NCBI GenBank assembly: GCA_013076295.1
Contig: RQOL01000876.1
Location: 2,728,001 to 2,792,000, forward strand
DNA: 64,000 nt
Reading direction: 5' to 3'
Source: Sanderia malayensis
Taxonomy: Eukaryota; Cnidaria; Scyphozoa; Semaeostomeae; Pelagiidae
Position 1 is the stretch's first letter, and the number at the start of each line of letters is the position of its first letter. Positions 1 to 11,500 of this stretch are shown one piece after another. Both the position numbers and the translations under genes were made by a program. The notes below the pieces were generated by a model. That model was not told the origin of the DNA, did not search any database, and saw only the letters and a program-made list of their open reading frames with translations.

Positions 1-479
1 AAATGAAAAGGGTAGGGGTAACCATAGCTAAGTTAAATCCATTGGTCCATTTGTATGATCAGTTAAATTAAACCCACATCACATGATCATACAAAAGATG
101 ACCTCGGAAAATTGTAAGGGATCGAATTATGATATTCATGTCAATTTAGGAAATTCATCAAGAAATGAGCTCCTTTGAGGTCTCAGCACATTTTAAGACA
201 ATTTGCAATTTATTAGGACCATTGGATCGAGAGATAATTGGCTTTATGGGACATTAACACCAGCTATACAGCTAATAAGGCATGGAACAAAACATGGAAC
301 AAGCATTGTAAAATTTATCAACAAACCATTAATATTTTGTAGCCAGAGACTTCACATTCTGTGAAAGGTTTGAGCCTGAAACATTCAAAGCATGAAGCAT
401 TAAATAAATTTGAACTAACAAACTATTGGTAAATGCGTGCATATCTTTTTATAGTAGAACAGTCTTTGATCGGTACAGA
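1..479. other. non-coding stretch, no gene seen
   Basis: Apart from AT-rich sequence I see no exon with recognisable similarity here on either strand. I looked for the missing 3' exons of the MTHFD1-like relic (the segment ending in the conserved VPGGVGPMT motif) and did not find them. Confidence 0.5.
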
Positions 480-731
480 GCTTCAGAATTGCTTTGAAAA
501 TCGGAAACATAGCGAAACATAATAGATACTAAAGCTTTTCGTCTGACACTCATCAGAGTAGTACATCAGAAAGAGATTTCTGATTGGCCAATTTCGATCC
601 TCTTCTGGGTATAATTTCTCGTTAGGTTTTCATTTTCGTTCTCTTTCTGACGTACTACTCTGATGAGTGTCAGACGAAAAGCTTCAGTATTTATTATGTT
701 TCGCAATGCTTCCAATTTTCAAAGCAATTTT
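480..731. repeat. long-armed inverted repeat (hairpin/MITE-like)
   Basis: The left arm (about 480-576) is repeated in reverse complement at about 637-731. The match includes GTCTGACACTCATCAGAG and the flanking AAGCTTTTC block. The arms are about 95 bp with a spacer of about 60 bp, and the outer parts have diverged slightly. The structure fits a non-autonomous foldback or MITE element. No transposase ORF is inside. Confidence 0.75.
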
Positions 732-838
732 ATATCTTTTTATCTTATTTTTGCGCTATGTACTTTCGCATTTTTGCTACAGGTACTTTATTAAAATAGA
801 ATAAAATAATGAATAGTATAACAAGAAGCTTCATTTTA

Positions 839-1012
839 TTAGGAAAACGATGTTAATAGTTTCCTACAAACGACTATATATTCGGTCGCACAAACAAGCG
901 ACCATCCTCAGAGTCAATTAAAATCCAATAACGTAAATTAACAAATATATATAAATTTGTTTGTGCGACCGAATATATAGTCGTTTGTAGAAAACTATTA
1001 AAATCGTTTCGA
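839..1012. repeat. second inverted repeat element
   Basis: Bases 839-896 are mirrored at about 956-1012. The core is ACGACTATATATTCGGTCGC and its reverse complement, with a loop of about 60 bp. It is unrelated in sequence to the element at 480-731. It looks like another short foldback element and has no coding content. Confidence 0.7.
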
Positions 1013-1168
1013 AAATGTTCATATTAATGAGAACTTTTGTGGTTATATACAGGGTTAATTCATGAGAGGAGAGCAAGGGAGAGTTTTGTGTTGTCAGCAA
1101 TAAGGTAGCTAAACAAAAAAGTAACCACATGAAAAGAAGAGATACAAGAATAAGTCAGTCTTACTACT

Positions 1169-1826
1169 TCAGGAAGATTCAGTTTTTGAATGGCAAATTG
1201 TTACAGTTGCATGGTTCCAAGTGAGAAGATTTGCCAATGGAGATCCCTAAAATGAGAAACATTAATATAATATCAATATAAATATACACTAACAATTATA
1301 CATATCATATGAAAGCTATGAGGAAGAATTTAACAAGGCTAATAATCATACCACAATTTTACTTCTCCCAATGACAACAGCATTTTTTCCTTTTACATTT
1401 ACACCGGTACTTGGAATTAATTTAAGACATCCTCTTGGAGTGCAAGGAATAAAACAATTGTTCAATTGTCCCCTTGAAAGACGTCCTGCATTTATATCAT
1501 GTAGCCTGCAAAAATAAAATAGCAATAAATAATCAACAATTGGCCATTAATAACTCCAACAATGCAATCCTATTTGCACAAACAAAATATTGAAAGCAAG
1601 ATAGCAATATAGTGTTCTCCAATTTAGCTAAACAAAGAGGTTAATAGCGAGCTCATTTTCCAAGTGGATTGTTATATGGAATACTCATCATATCACCATA
1701 GCATGAAAAACGTATAAACATAAACTTGCCCATCAACATCTTTTTCAGGCAAGACAGCATTAGTGCACAGATCAGCATCGATATTTTCAATACAATCAAG
1801 TCGCAATTGCACAGCAATTTTGAAAG
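1169..1826 (-). pseudogene. MTHFD1-like dehydrogenase/cyclohydrolase gene fragment
   Basis: Three consecutive exons match the methylene-THF dehydrogenase/cyclohydrolase domain of cytosolic C1-THF synthase. Exon A (about 1730-1826) encodes VQLRLD then NAVLPEKDVDG. Exon B (1352-1505) encodes [19 protein letters not shown] and the cofactor-site segment VVIGRSKIV. Exon C (1246 down to 1169) encodes SPLANLLTWNHATVT then CHSKTESS and reaches an in-frame TGA at 1169-1171. Reading frame is kept from A to B if the A-B intron uses a GC donor (GG|GCAAGT at 1729). Exon A has no acceptor AG in front of it and begins inside what should be a coding exon. No 5' exons fit in the roughly 95 bp left before the CIP2A stop codon, and the exons carrying the rest of the domain and the synthetase are absent downstream. 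I read it as a 5'- and 3'-truncated duplicate that kept its introns, so it is not a processed copy. A rearranged or misassembled live gene is possible but less likely. Confidence 0.75.
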
Positions 1827-1919
1827 TAAGCAAGTAAAATTTTAGTATAATTATGGTTTAGTTTACAGGCTAAGAAAACATACACAGTACATGGACAAAG
1901 AACATAGAAATTAAATGAA

Positions 1920-4900
1920 TCACTTGCTTAGATTATGAATCATTGCTTGTATCTGAGCATGTTTCTCAAGTTGAGCCTTTAAATGTCCCAATGCGTCACT
2001 CTTTTCTTTCAAGTCCTCATATTTTGTATTTAATAGTTTCAATGAAGATAACTGCAAGATTAATTAATAATGTTAATAATAATGTTCATCGTGGTTATCA
2101 ACAATGTCAAAGACATAATTAAAATATATATTTGTTCATTATTTTCAATATAATTGAAGATAATTACCGTGTGGTTCATTTCTGACTTTGCATTCTCTGC
2201 AGCTGTTAATTTTTTCTCCGACTTTTTCACTTTCAATTCTAACTCAGACTTTTTCTTTTCTTGCAACTTTATTTCTTCTTGTAATTCAGAGATCAATTTT
2301 GTTGATGCTAAATTAATAACGGCATGCATTAATGAACGAATAAACAAACAAATAGATAAGATTAAATTAAAAGTAGGAAACTCGTAAACTAATAAATTAA
2401 ATGATAAGCCAACATATTTCCAATACCTTCCATAGTTTTTTCATGCTCTTTTACTTTCATTATAATATTCTTTTTTTCTTTCTCTGACTTGTTATATTGT
2501 TGCAAGACTCTGAAATAAAAAAGAATTTAAATCTTCATCTAACAAGCTTCCAATCATCCTGACCTGTTCTATGTTAGTAATAGTGTTTTATTTATTGTAA
2601 AACGATCTAAATAATTTTCCCATAACACAACGAAAAAGAAGGAAAAAAATTACTCACCTATCGCATTTATTTTTTAGATCTTCATTTTGCTTACGACACA
2701 TGTTTTCCATTTCAACAAGGGTCTTGTTTTCAGTTGTAACAAGTTCAAAATTTTGCTGCATCCTTTCCAACCTGCAACCAATAAGCATTTTTATCGTCAT
2801 CCTCATCAATCATCATCAATCATCATCCTCATCAATCATCACTTTATAGCTTGCCACTTTAATTGAATGAACGAAGTACTATGATAACTAATTATTTTAA
2901 TACCTATCTTCTTCATCTGCATATAATAATTTCAGTTCTTCATGTTCCTTGGCAATCTTTGTTAAGCGCTCTACCTCATTCTTAAGCGCATTCAGCTAAA
3001 AATTAATAAACAATAAATAAATAAATTATAGTCAACTACCCAACAAGAGTTTTACTTATTCGTCATCAACATCATGACATAATCTTTCCATTTTTCATTT
3101 ACTTTTTCACTGACTTCTTCTCTTTCTTTTGACGAAGCTTCAAAATGTTCCTTCAACTTCAATTCCATTTCCACTTTCTCTTGCTTCACTTTTTGAGACT
3201 CCTTCATCAATTTTTCGCAAAAAAAAAACACAGAATCAAAGGCATCTGGAGACAGTAAATTAAAGCAACTGCTAACTTTTACTGTGCTACTTTCTCCAGC
3301 TAAAATAAAAGCCACCATTTACCTTGATTTTTTTGGACTTCCTCTCGGAGCTTTGCTGTTATATGTTGGATTTTATCTTCCATCTCGTTCAACTTCTGTG
3401 CAGAACTGGATAAAGACAGATGGTAAACTATTATAATTACTTAACTGTAAATTGGGATATTAATTGAAAGTTTATAGCATGCATAATAAAATAGGAAATG
3501 AAAACCAACCAATCATATTGTGCCTTCAAGTGTTTGTTATACTTTTTCAGTGAAATATTTATTTCTGATAAGTTTGCTTTCTGCTCTTCTATTGACGAAA
3601 AATTATGTTCTACTTCTCTTAATCTAAAACAGAAAATAATGATAAAATAAAACTACAACTTTTATCATTGTCATCTATATCTTCCAATCATAAAATAATA
3701 TTATAAGATAATAATAAATATTATCTGTTTATCTGTCTATCATCTCACTCAAGAATGGTAAAAGCATTCTTGAGTGAGATGATTAGATTAGATTATGATT
3801 ATGATTAGATTCCACTCTTATTCTCACTGTAAAAGCACTATCAAGCCCAGGGGGATTATTTAATTTTTGAGGTTCCAAACGGGAGGCTTATTAGAGAGGG
3901 AGTTTAAAAAATATGGACAGCTTAAGAATGGAGCTTTTACAGTAATTAAACTTACCCAGCAAGATATTCCTGTAGTTGACGACACTTGATAAAATCAATG
4001 AGTAAATTACAAGAATGTCTTCTTACTTGCTCACTGTTTCCTTTCAGAATGAAACTGAAAACCATATGAAACATTTGGTTCATGTTCTTCTTGTTAAAAA
4101 CCTGACAAAAAAATCAATTGTCTATTTATTAAATGATCCTAGTGCATCTAAAGTTGAAAGTTAAAAAAACAAAATTTGATTACACACCAAGCTATTTCAA
4201 TTAGAACAAAGGTACATTGTGGCATGAAAATTCGAATTGCAATGCTTGACTTATTTATAAAACAGCTTGTTATATGAGTGTTTAATTGCATCAAGACTCA
4301 ACTAAGCTTCCATTGTTAACATAATGAAACAATTAGTGACAAAAAAGATAATGCTAAGATGCAATAAAAAACAACAAACATATTATGAGTCAAAAGAGAA
4401 TAAAGAAATTCAATGATGTGCTTACCATTGCTTTGATGTAGTCCTGTAGATTTGCATTAGATCTGCAAATGTTTGCAAGAGAGCCAAGGCAGGGCAACGT
4501 AAAACTTGACTCAGCAGAAACACTGCAAATAAAATACACAATACAGTACATCCTCGATTATCCGAACAAGTTGAACTCAATTTTTTGCTGGGCCGTTCGG
4601 ATATACGCCAAAAATTCGGATAATCAAGGACAAAAATTTTAGCTACTAATCCTGCTATGAAGTTTATTTTTATCACCCAGAATAGTCACGGGGTGCTCAA
4701 ACGGAAGATGGGACGATCAAAATTAGTCAAAACTCGTGAATTTTGAAATTCCTGTTCGATTTCCTTTCAGCGGTTTCGGTAATTGTAAACACGAATATGA
4801 AAACTGATGTCTTAATTTGATTTTTTTGTTGGATTTGACTTTGGTAAAGGGCAAAAATTTAAAAAGACAATGTATATTTTACTTGGTGATCGAGAGTGGG

Positions 4901-6198
4901 ATTGCAAAAAACTGATTTAGAAAAACTTTTGGTGTTCGGATAATCGAGGTTCGGATCATCAAGGTTCGGATAATCGAGGATGTACTGTACTACAGTAAAA
5001 ACAAGCACACAAGAACCTGCAAATTTTGCATGTAACAAAAACTCCTTCTGAAAGCTGCAGCATGGAAACTGACACCTTTGTTTCATGTTCACAAAAATAT
5101 ATTGATGATAACTCACATTTTTGACACAAGATATCTGATTAGGTTCTCTTCTTCTCCAAGGAGCTGTTTAATTTTCAGCTTATATGCTATCTCTTGCAGA
5201 AGTTGAAGACCCTAAAAATAAACATCAACATAAAATTCACTAAGTTCAAAATGCAATTTTTTAAAAAACAATACGTATGTTTGTCTTTTGTGTTCAAAAC
5301 AATAGCTCAAGACCAATAGGACCGTAGCTTACATGGAAGGTTATAGCTTCATCACTTGTTGCTGACTGTCGCATCAAAAAGTTTACCAATTTTGGTGTCA
5401 GTTGAAATGAGTCTTGTATAAACCGTTGTATCTTATCATTTTCAACTGCAAAATTGATAACGAAGGTTCTTAAGAAAAGAATCAGAGTATAAGAGAAAAT
5501 ATGTAATTGCAAAATAAATGAATAATAGTTTATTTTGTACATCTTACCTAAGCATGACAAAAATAGTATTGCCTTTATATGAACATTTGACTTAAAGTAG
5601 CATCATTTAAAATGTTCACAAGTATGGATAAACTATCTGCATGTAGTAATGTTCTGGAACAAAAACCTTCCAAAGTATTCTCAATTCCATGGCTTTGGCT
5701 TGCAATAGCAGTAAGCAACTAAGAAAAAATAAGATAATCCTTAATTTCGGTAGCATCAACAAAATGTTGCAAATGAAAATCGACCTGTTTGTCAAGTAAC
5801 AAAACTGGCAAGACAAACAACAACGAAATTCTTCGCCCCGCCCCGCCCCGCCCACTCGTCACATCATCAGCAGATAAGAAAACTGAACAATTTCGGCCAC
5901 AATTTGGACCACCTAAAGGATGGATTTGGGATTAGCTTTAAATATTTTTGGGTTGAGGAAAGGATTAAAGTTGTTTAGAATTACTCAAGGTTTTAGAATC
6001 AAAATTGAGTAAAATTGCAGGAGGCTAGGCTTGCGTTGCGACGAGACGACAGTTCAGGACACAGAAAGTCTGAAAACTAAAAAAGCTTACGTCCAATTCT
6101 CTTTCAAGGTCTTTTATTGCCTGCTCTGTTTGATTGCTCCTGTAATGCTGAAAAGCAGCTCTGAATGATTTGAGGCAAACGGATATATTCAAGTCCAT
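1920..6198 (-). CDS. CIP2A: CIP2A-like armadillo/coiled-coil protein
   Basis: CIP2A family members pair an N-terminal armadillo fold with a long C-terminal coiled coil; in vertebrates the protein inhibits PP2A and acts with TOPBP1 in mitotic DNA-damage tethering. Armadillo exons: 6091-6198 (ATG at 6198), 5548-5718, 5333-5445, 5117-5211, 4426-4522 (LPCLGSLANICRSN, like vertebrate LPCLGLLANLCR at that site) and 3956-4101 (NLLIDFIK). Coiled-coil exons: 3510-3623 (LREVEHN), 3323-3405, about 3060-3245, about 2900-2998, about 2660-2773, about 2427-2513, about 2170-2307 and 1920 to about 2052. The C-terminus IQAMIHNLSK resembles vertebrate HMIAMIHSLSG. Two oddities: exon 2 needs a 2-nt shift near 5590 to stay aligned, and roughly 300 or more residues of the vertebrate armadillo C-terminal half plus one exon near residue 240 are not seen, so the protein would be about 600 rather than 900 residues. 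Identity is firm; whether the copy is fully functional is less so. Confidence 0.82.
3743..3945. repeat. small palindrome and short TIR element in a CIP2A intron
   Basis: ATCTCACTCAAGAATG at about 3743 is mirrored immediately afterwards (3764-3781), forming a tight hairpin. Next to it, ACTGTAAAAGC (about 3827) and GCTTTTACAGT (about 3934-3944) bracket about 120 bp like terminal inverted repeats. Both lie between the last armadillo exon and the first coiled-coil exon. Confidence 0.5.
4539..4995. mobile_element. Tigger/pogo-like non-autonomous element (copy 1)
   Basis: It starts with ACAGTACATCCTCGATTATC and ends with the reverse complement (GATAATCGAGGATGTACTGT). The TIR form (CAGT...CCTCGATTATCCG) is characteristic of Tigger/pogo elements of the Tc1/mariner superfamily. 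It sits in the intron between the fourth and fifth CIP2A exons and has no transposase. The other copy at 7624-7871 shares the TIRs and the GCTGGGCCGTTCGGATA block. Confidence 0.75.
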
Positions 6199-6895
6199 TT
6201 TGAATATCAGTTAATTAATCCTCAGCGATATAATATGTGCTATGAGATCGAGGAAGGTAGGCCTAGACTTGTTGCACGAGTCTCGATTGAGTGCAAGCAC
6301 AACGAGACTCGTTTTCTAACAGTCTAAACAGTAAGAAAAGTGGGCAAATTTGGAAGCTTCGTTCCGAAAAATTCTGGTCTGTAAAATACCTTAACAAAGA
6401 AGTTTGTCGTCGACCGGGCAGAGCGGCAGAGCGGCGCGCTGTTTTCTGTTAGTATTGTTCGGAGTTGTCCAACGAACGTATCACAGGGACGCAATGCAGT
6501 GGGTCTATTCCCTTCTTTTCCCGGTTGGTGCTAGATATCAAAGGCCAGAGGGAGGTGGGTTTTCGGAGAATTCCGATTTGCTGATTGGCCGGCAAGCCTA
6601 ACCAACCGACGAGAAATCGGAAAATACAACACAGCACAATTTTACGAATCTTTTCATGAAATACATTTCATAAATTCATTTCATAATAAATTTATGAAAT
6701 GAAATTGAAGATTATGAAATTAGAGAAATACAGTTTATGGCAAATAAGTTAAGTTTTATATGTAAAGAGCCGTTTCTTTATATTTTGTGGGAATATACGC
6801 TTTGTTTTAAATTGCGTTTTGTCAGTTGGGGTATTATTCAAGATTTTTTAAACCCATTATTTACGATGTCATGTACAAGTTCTTGGTTTATTTTA
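6199..6895. other. upstream region of the CIP2A-like gene
   Basis: Bases 6199-6900 hold the presumed 5' flank and promoter side of the minus-strand CIP2A-like gene. A GC-rich patch lies at about 6412-6440. Short open frames here (for example 6404-6601) have no recognisable family. I see no second gene. Confidence 0.4.
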
Positions 6896-7447
6896 TTAAA
6901 GACCAGCTCATAATAAAACTAAATTTAAGGTATTGTTGGACACGGAAATGGATATAAATAGGCTATCAAATTTTGGAAAGCCACACAAATATTTGAAACA
7001 GTGGATCGCAGCGGGAGCGAAGGAAGCGTAAAGTTGTGAAAAGTGAAGAAAATAGAGCCCTGTCCTGTGAACAAAACAGAACAGAGTAAATCAAAGGAAC
7101 CTTGAGGTGACTCGCGGCAGATGGCTTTTATTTCACTGTATTATCCAGAAAGTTGAGAAAATAATATCAAATTATTAAAAACCAGCTCATAAAACTAAAT
7201 TTAAGGTATTGTTGGACACGGAAATGGATATAAATAGGCTGTCAAATTTTGGGAAGCCACACAAATATTTGAAACAGTTGTCGCAGCGGAAGCGAAGGAA
7301 GCATAAAGTTGTGAAAAGTGAAGAAAACAGAGCCCTGTCCTGTGAACGTGAACAGAACAGAACAGAGTAAATCAAAGGAACCTTGAGGTGACTCGCGGCA
7401 GATGGCTTTTATTTCACTGTATTATCCAGAAAGTTAAGAAAATAATG
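6896..7447. repeat. two-copy tandem duplication, period 276 bp
   Basis: The block containing TAAGGTATTGTTGGACACGG occurs at about 6926 and again at about 7202, and both copies run to ACTGTATTATCCAGAAAGTT. The copies differ by a few substitutions and small indels (GAAAATAGAGCC versus GAAAACAGAGCC; extra GAACGT in copy 2). No coding potential is convincing. Confidence 0.8.
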
Positions 7448-7623
7448 TCAAGTTAAAGTCAATATCTCAATCTCAATGCAATTAAAGTAAATTTTCAGGA
7501 TTGAACGCAGCAGATTAAAAAAACATTTGTTTTGAGACCACTCAAGCAAACATTTTGACTTCGATTTTCGATCTTGTTTCATCAAAGTTAAAAAACTTTT
7601 ATTTTCCGAAACAAAAATGAAAT

Positions 7624-7871
7624 ACAGTACTTACATCCTCGATTATCCGAACAAGTTGAACTCAATTTTTTGCTGGGCCGTTCGGATACCCCAAAAACTG
7701 ATGTGTTAATTTGATGTTTTCGTTGGATTTGACTTTGATCAAGGCCAAAAATAAAAAGACAACGAATATTTTATTTGGTGATCGAGAGTTGGTTTGCAAA
7801 AAACTGATTTAGTAAAAACTTTTGGCGTTCGGATAATCGAGGTTCGGATAATCGAGGATGTACTGTACTAT
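7624..7871. mobile_element. Tigger/pogo-like non-autonomous element (copy 2)
   Basis: TIRs ACATCCTCGATTATCCGAAC (7633) and TTCGGATAATCGAGGATGTA (about 7844-7863) flank about 200 bp that is a shorter version of the element at 4539-4995. It lies upstream of the CIP2A-like gene and just before the satellite region. Confidence 0.7.
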
Positions 7872-8120
7872 AATTGTTGTATTAGTTGCATAAGCATACA
7901 ACTAGAAAACTTTCTTCTTTTCACCTGATGCTTCCAACAACGAGTCAAAAATGCTCCCCGTCTCCGTGAGTGCAGAGTGATCGTGCTCGTGGACGTGGTC
8001 CCCCATGCCATAGCGTGCCCAGCATCCAGCATGGTACGTCATGTTGTTTGTTCGTTGTTTCAATTTCAACAAGTTTACATTTTATGCAATGAAAAACTAG
8101 CAAAGTGATATCATACTTTT

Positions 8121-8570
8121 GCAGTTTAGGGTGTCAAGAATGGGAGTAAACTTGAACAACTCCTACTCGCTTGCCCATGCGCGAGTCAAAAATGGGACCA
8201 TATTATCGAAAACAACTAAAGTTGTCAGAATTTGATGAAAATCACCAAAAAGTACAGTTTAATGGCGCTGATTATGAATATCGAGGTCATTTTTGAAATT
8301 TTTGCAGTTTAGGGTGTCAAAAATGGGAGTAAACTTGAACAGAATCTACTCGCTTGCCCATGCGCGAGTCAAAAATGGGAGTATGTTATCGAAAAAAACA
8401 AAAGTTGTCAGAAATTGATGACAATCACCAAAAAGTACAGTTTCAGGGCACTGATTATGATTATCGAGGTCATTTTTGAAAATTTTGCAGCTTAGGGTGT
8501 CAAAATTGGGAGTAAACTTGAACAACTTCTACTCGCTTGCCCATGCGCGAGTCAAAAATGGGAGCATATT
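8121..8570. repeat. ~182-bp tandem repeat next to the satellite
   Basis: TGCAGTTTAGGGTGTCAA-type starts recur at about 8121, 8303 and 8486. Each is followed by ACTCGCTTGCCCATGCGCGA and AAAAATGGGA. The third unit is cut about 85 bp in, where GGGAGCATATT joins directly to the first 137-bp unit at 8571. This gives about 2.5 diverged units. Confidence 0.8.
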
Positions 8571-11500
8571 CATATTCAAATTCAGCGCACCAAAATTGTA
8601 CTTTCCACCAAGTTTGATGAAAATTGAACGAGTTTGAAAAATGGCATATTGCCCCCTTATACCCCGTTTTATTCCTCCAAAACATGAAAATTTCGAAAAG
8701 TAAGTTTCATATTCAAATTCAGCGCACCAAAATTGTACTTTCCACCAAGTTTGATGCAAATTGAACGAGTGTAAAAAATGGCATATTGCCCCCTTTTACC
8801 CGTTTTATTCCTCCAAAACATAAAAATTTCAAAAAGTAAGTTTCATATTCAAATTCAGCGCACCAAAATTGTACTTTCCACCAAGTTTGATGCAAATTGA
8901 ACGAGTTTGAAAAATGGCATATTGCCCCCTTATACCCCGTTTTATTCCCCCAAAACATGAAAAATTCAAAAAGTAAGTTTCATATTCAAATTCAGCGCAC
9001 CAAAATTGTACTTTCCACCAAGTTTGATGCAAATTGAACGAGTTTGAAAAATGGCATATTGCCCCTTTTACCCCGTTTTATTCCTCCAAAACATGAAAAT
9101 TTCCAAAAGTAAGTTTCATATTCAAATTCAGCGCACCAAAATTGTACTTTCCACCAAGTTTGATGCAAATTGAACGAGTTTGAAAAATGGCATATTGCCC
9201 CCTTTACCCCGTTTTATTCCTCCAAAACATGAAAATTTCAAAACTAAGTTTCATATTCAAATTCAGCGCACCAAAATTGTACTTTCCACCAAGTTTGATG
9301 CAAATTGAACGAGTTTGAAAAATGGCATATTGCCCCCTTATACCCCGTTTTATTCCTCCAAAACATGAAAATTTCAAAAGTAAGTTTCATATTCAAATTC
9401 AGCGCACCAAAATTGTACTTTCCACCAAGTTTGATGCAAATTGAACGAGTTTGAAAAATGGCATATTGCCCCCTTATACCCCGTTTTATTCCTCCAAAAC
9501 ATGAAAATTTCGAAAAGTAAGTTTCATATTCAAATTCAGCGCACCAAAATTGTACTTTCCACCAAGTTTGATGCAAATTGAACGAGTTTGAAAAATGGCA
9601 TATTGCTCCCTTAGAGCCCGTTTTATTCCTCCAAAACATGAAAATTTCGAAAAGTAAGTTTCATATTCAAATTCAGCGCACCAAAATTGTACTTTCCACC
9701 AAGTTTGATGCAAATTGAACGAGTTTGAAAAATGGCATATTGCCCCCTTTACCCCGTTTTATTCCTCCAAAACATGAAAATTTCAAAAAGTAAGTTTCAT
9801 ATTCAAATTCAGCGCACCAAAATTGTACTTTCCACCAAGTTTGATGCAAATTGAACGAGTTTGAAAAATGGCATATTGCCCCCTTTACCCCGTTTTATTC
9901 CTCCAAAACATGAAAATTTCAAAACTAAGTTTCATATTCAAATTCAGCGCACCAAAATTGTACTTTCCACCAAGTTTGATGCAAAATGAACGAGTTTGAA
10001 AAATGGCATATTGCCCCCTTTACCCCGTTTTATTCCTCCAAAACATGAAAATTTCAAAAGTAAGTTTCATATTCAAATTCAGCGCACCAAAATTGTACTT
10101 TCCACCAAGTTTGATGCAAATTGAACGAGTTTGAAAAATGGCATATTGCCCCCTTATACCCCGTTTTATTCCCCAAAACATGAAAATTTCGAAAAGTAAG
10201 TTTCATATTCAAATTCAGCGCACCAAAATTGTACTTTCCACCAAGTTTGATGCAAATTGAACGAGTTTGAAAAATGGCATATTGCCCCCTTATACCCCGT
10301 TTTATTCCTCCAAAACATGAAAATTTCAAAAGTAAGTTTCATATTCAAATTCAGCGCACCAAAATTGTACTTTCCACCAAGTTTGATGCAAATTGAACGA
10401 GTTTGAAAAATGGCATATTGCCCCCTTTTACCCCGTTTTATTCCTCCAAAACATGAAAATTTCAAAAGTAAGTTTCATATTCAAATTCAGCGCACCAAAA
10501 TTGTACTTTCCACCAAGTTTGATGCAAATTGAACGAGTTTGAAAAATGGCATATTGCCCCCTTATACCCCGTTTTATTCCCCAAAACATGAAAATTTCAA
10601 AAAGTAAGTTTCATATTCAAATTCAGCGCACCAAAATTGTACTTTCCACCAAGTTTGATGCAAATTGAACGAGTTTGAAAAATGGCATATTGCCCCCTTA
10701 TACCCCGTTTTATTCCCCAAAACATGAAAATTTCGAAAAGTAAGTTTCATATTCAAATTCAGCGCACCAAAATTGTACTTTCCACCAAGTTTGATGCAAA
10801 TTGAACGAGTTTGAAAAATGGCATATTGCCCCCTTATACCCCGTTTTATTCCTCCAAAACATGAAAATTTCGAAAAGTAAGTTTCATATTCAAATTCAGC
10901 GCACCAAAATTGTACTTTCCACCAAGTTTGATGCAAATTGAACGAGTTTGAAAAATGGCATATTGCCCCCTTATACCCCGTTTTATTCCTCCAAAACATG
11001 AAAATTTCGAAAAGTAAGTTTCATATTCAAATTCAGCGCACCAAAATTGTACTTTCCACCAAGTTTGATGCAAATTGAACGAGTTTGAAAAATGGCATAT
11101 TGCCCCCTTATACCCCGTTTTATTCCTCCAAAACATGAAAATTTCGAAAAGTAAGTTTCATATTCAAATTCAGCGCACCAAAATTGTACTTTCCACCAAG
11201 TTTGATGCAAATTGAACGAGTTTGAAAAATGGCATATTGCCCCCTTATACCCCGTTTTATTCCTCCAAAACATGAAAATTTCAAAAGTAAGTTTCATATT
11301 CAAATTCAGCGCACCAAAATTGTACTTTCCACCAAGTTTGATGCAAATTGAACGAGTTTGAAAAATGGCATATTGCCCCCTTATACCCCGTTTTATTCCT
11401 CCAAAACATGAAAATTTCAAAAGTAAGTTTCATATTCAAATTCAGCGCACCAAAATTGTACTTTCCACCAAGTTTGATGCAAATTGAACGAGTTTGAAAA

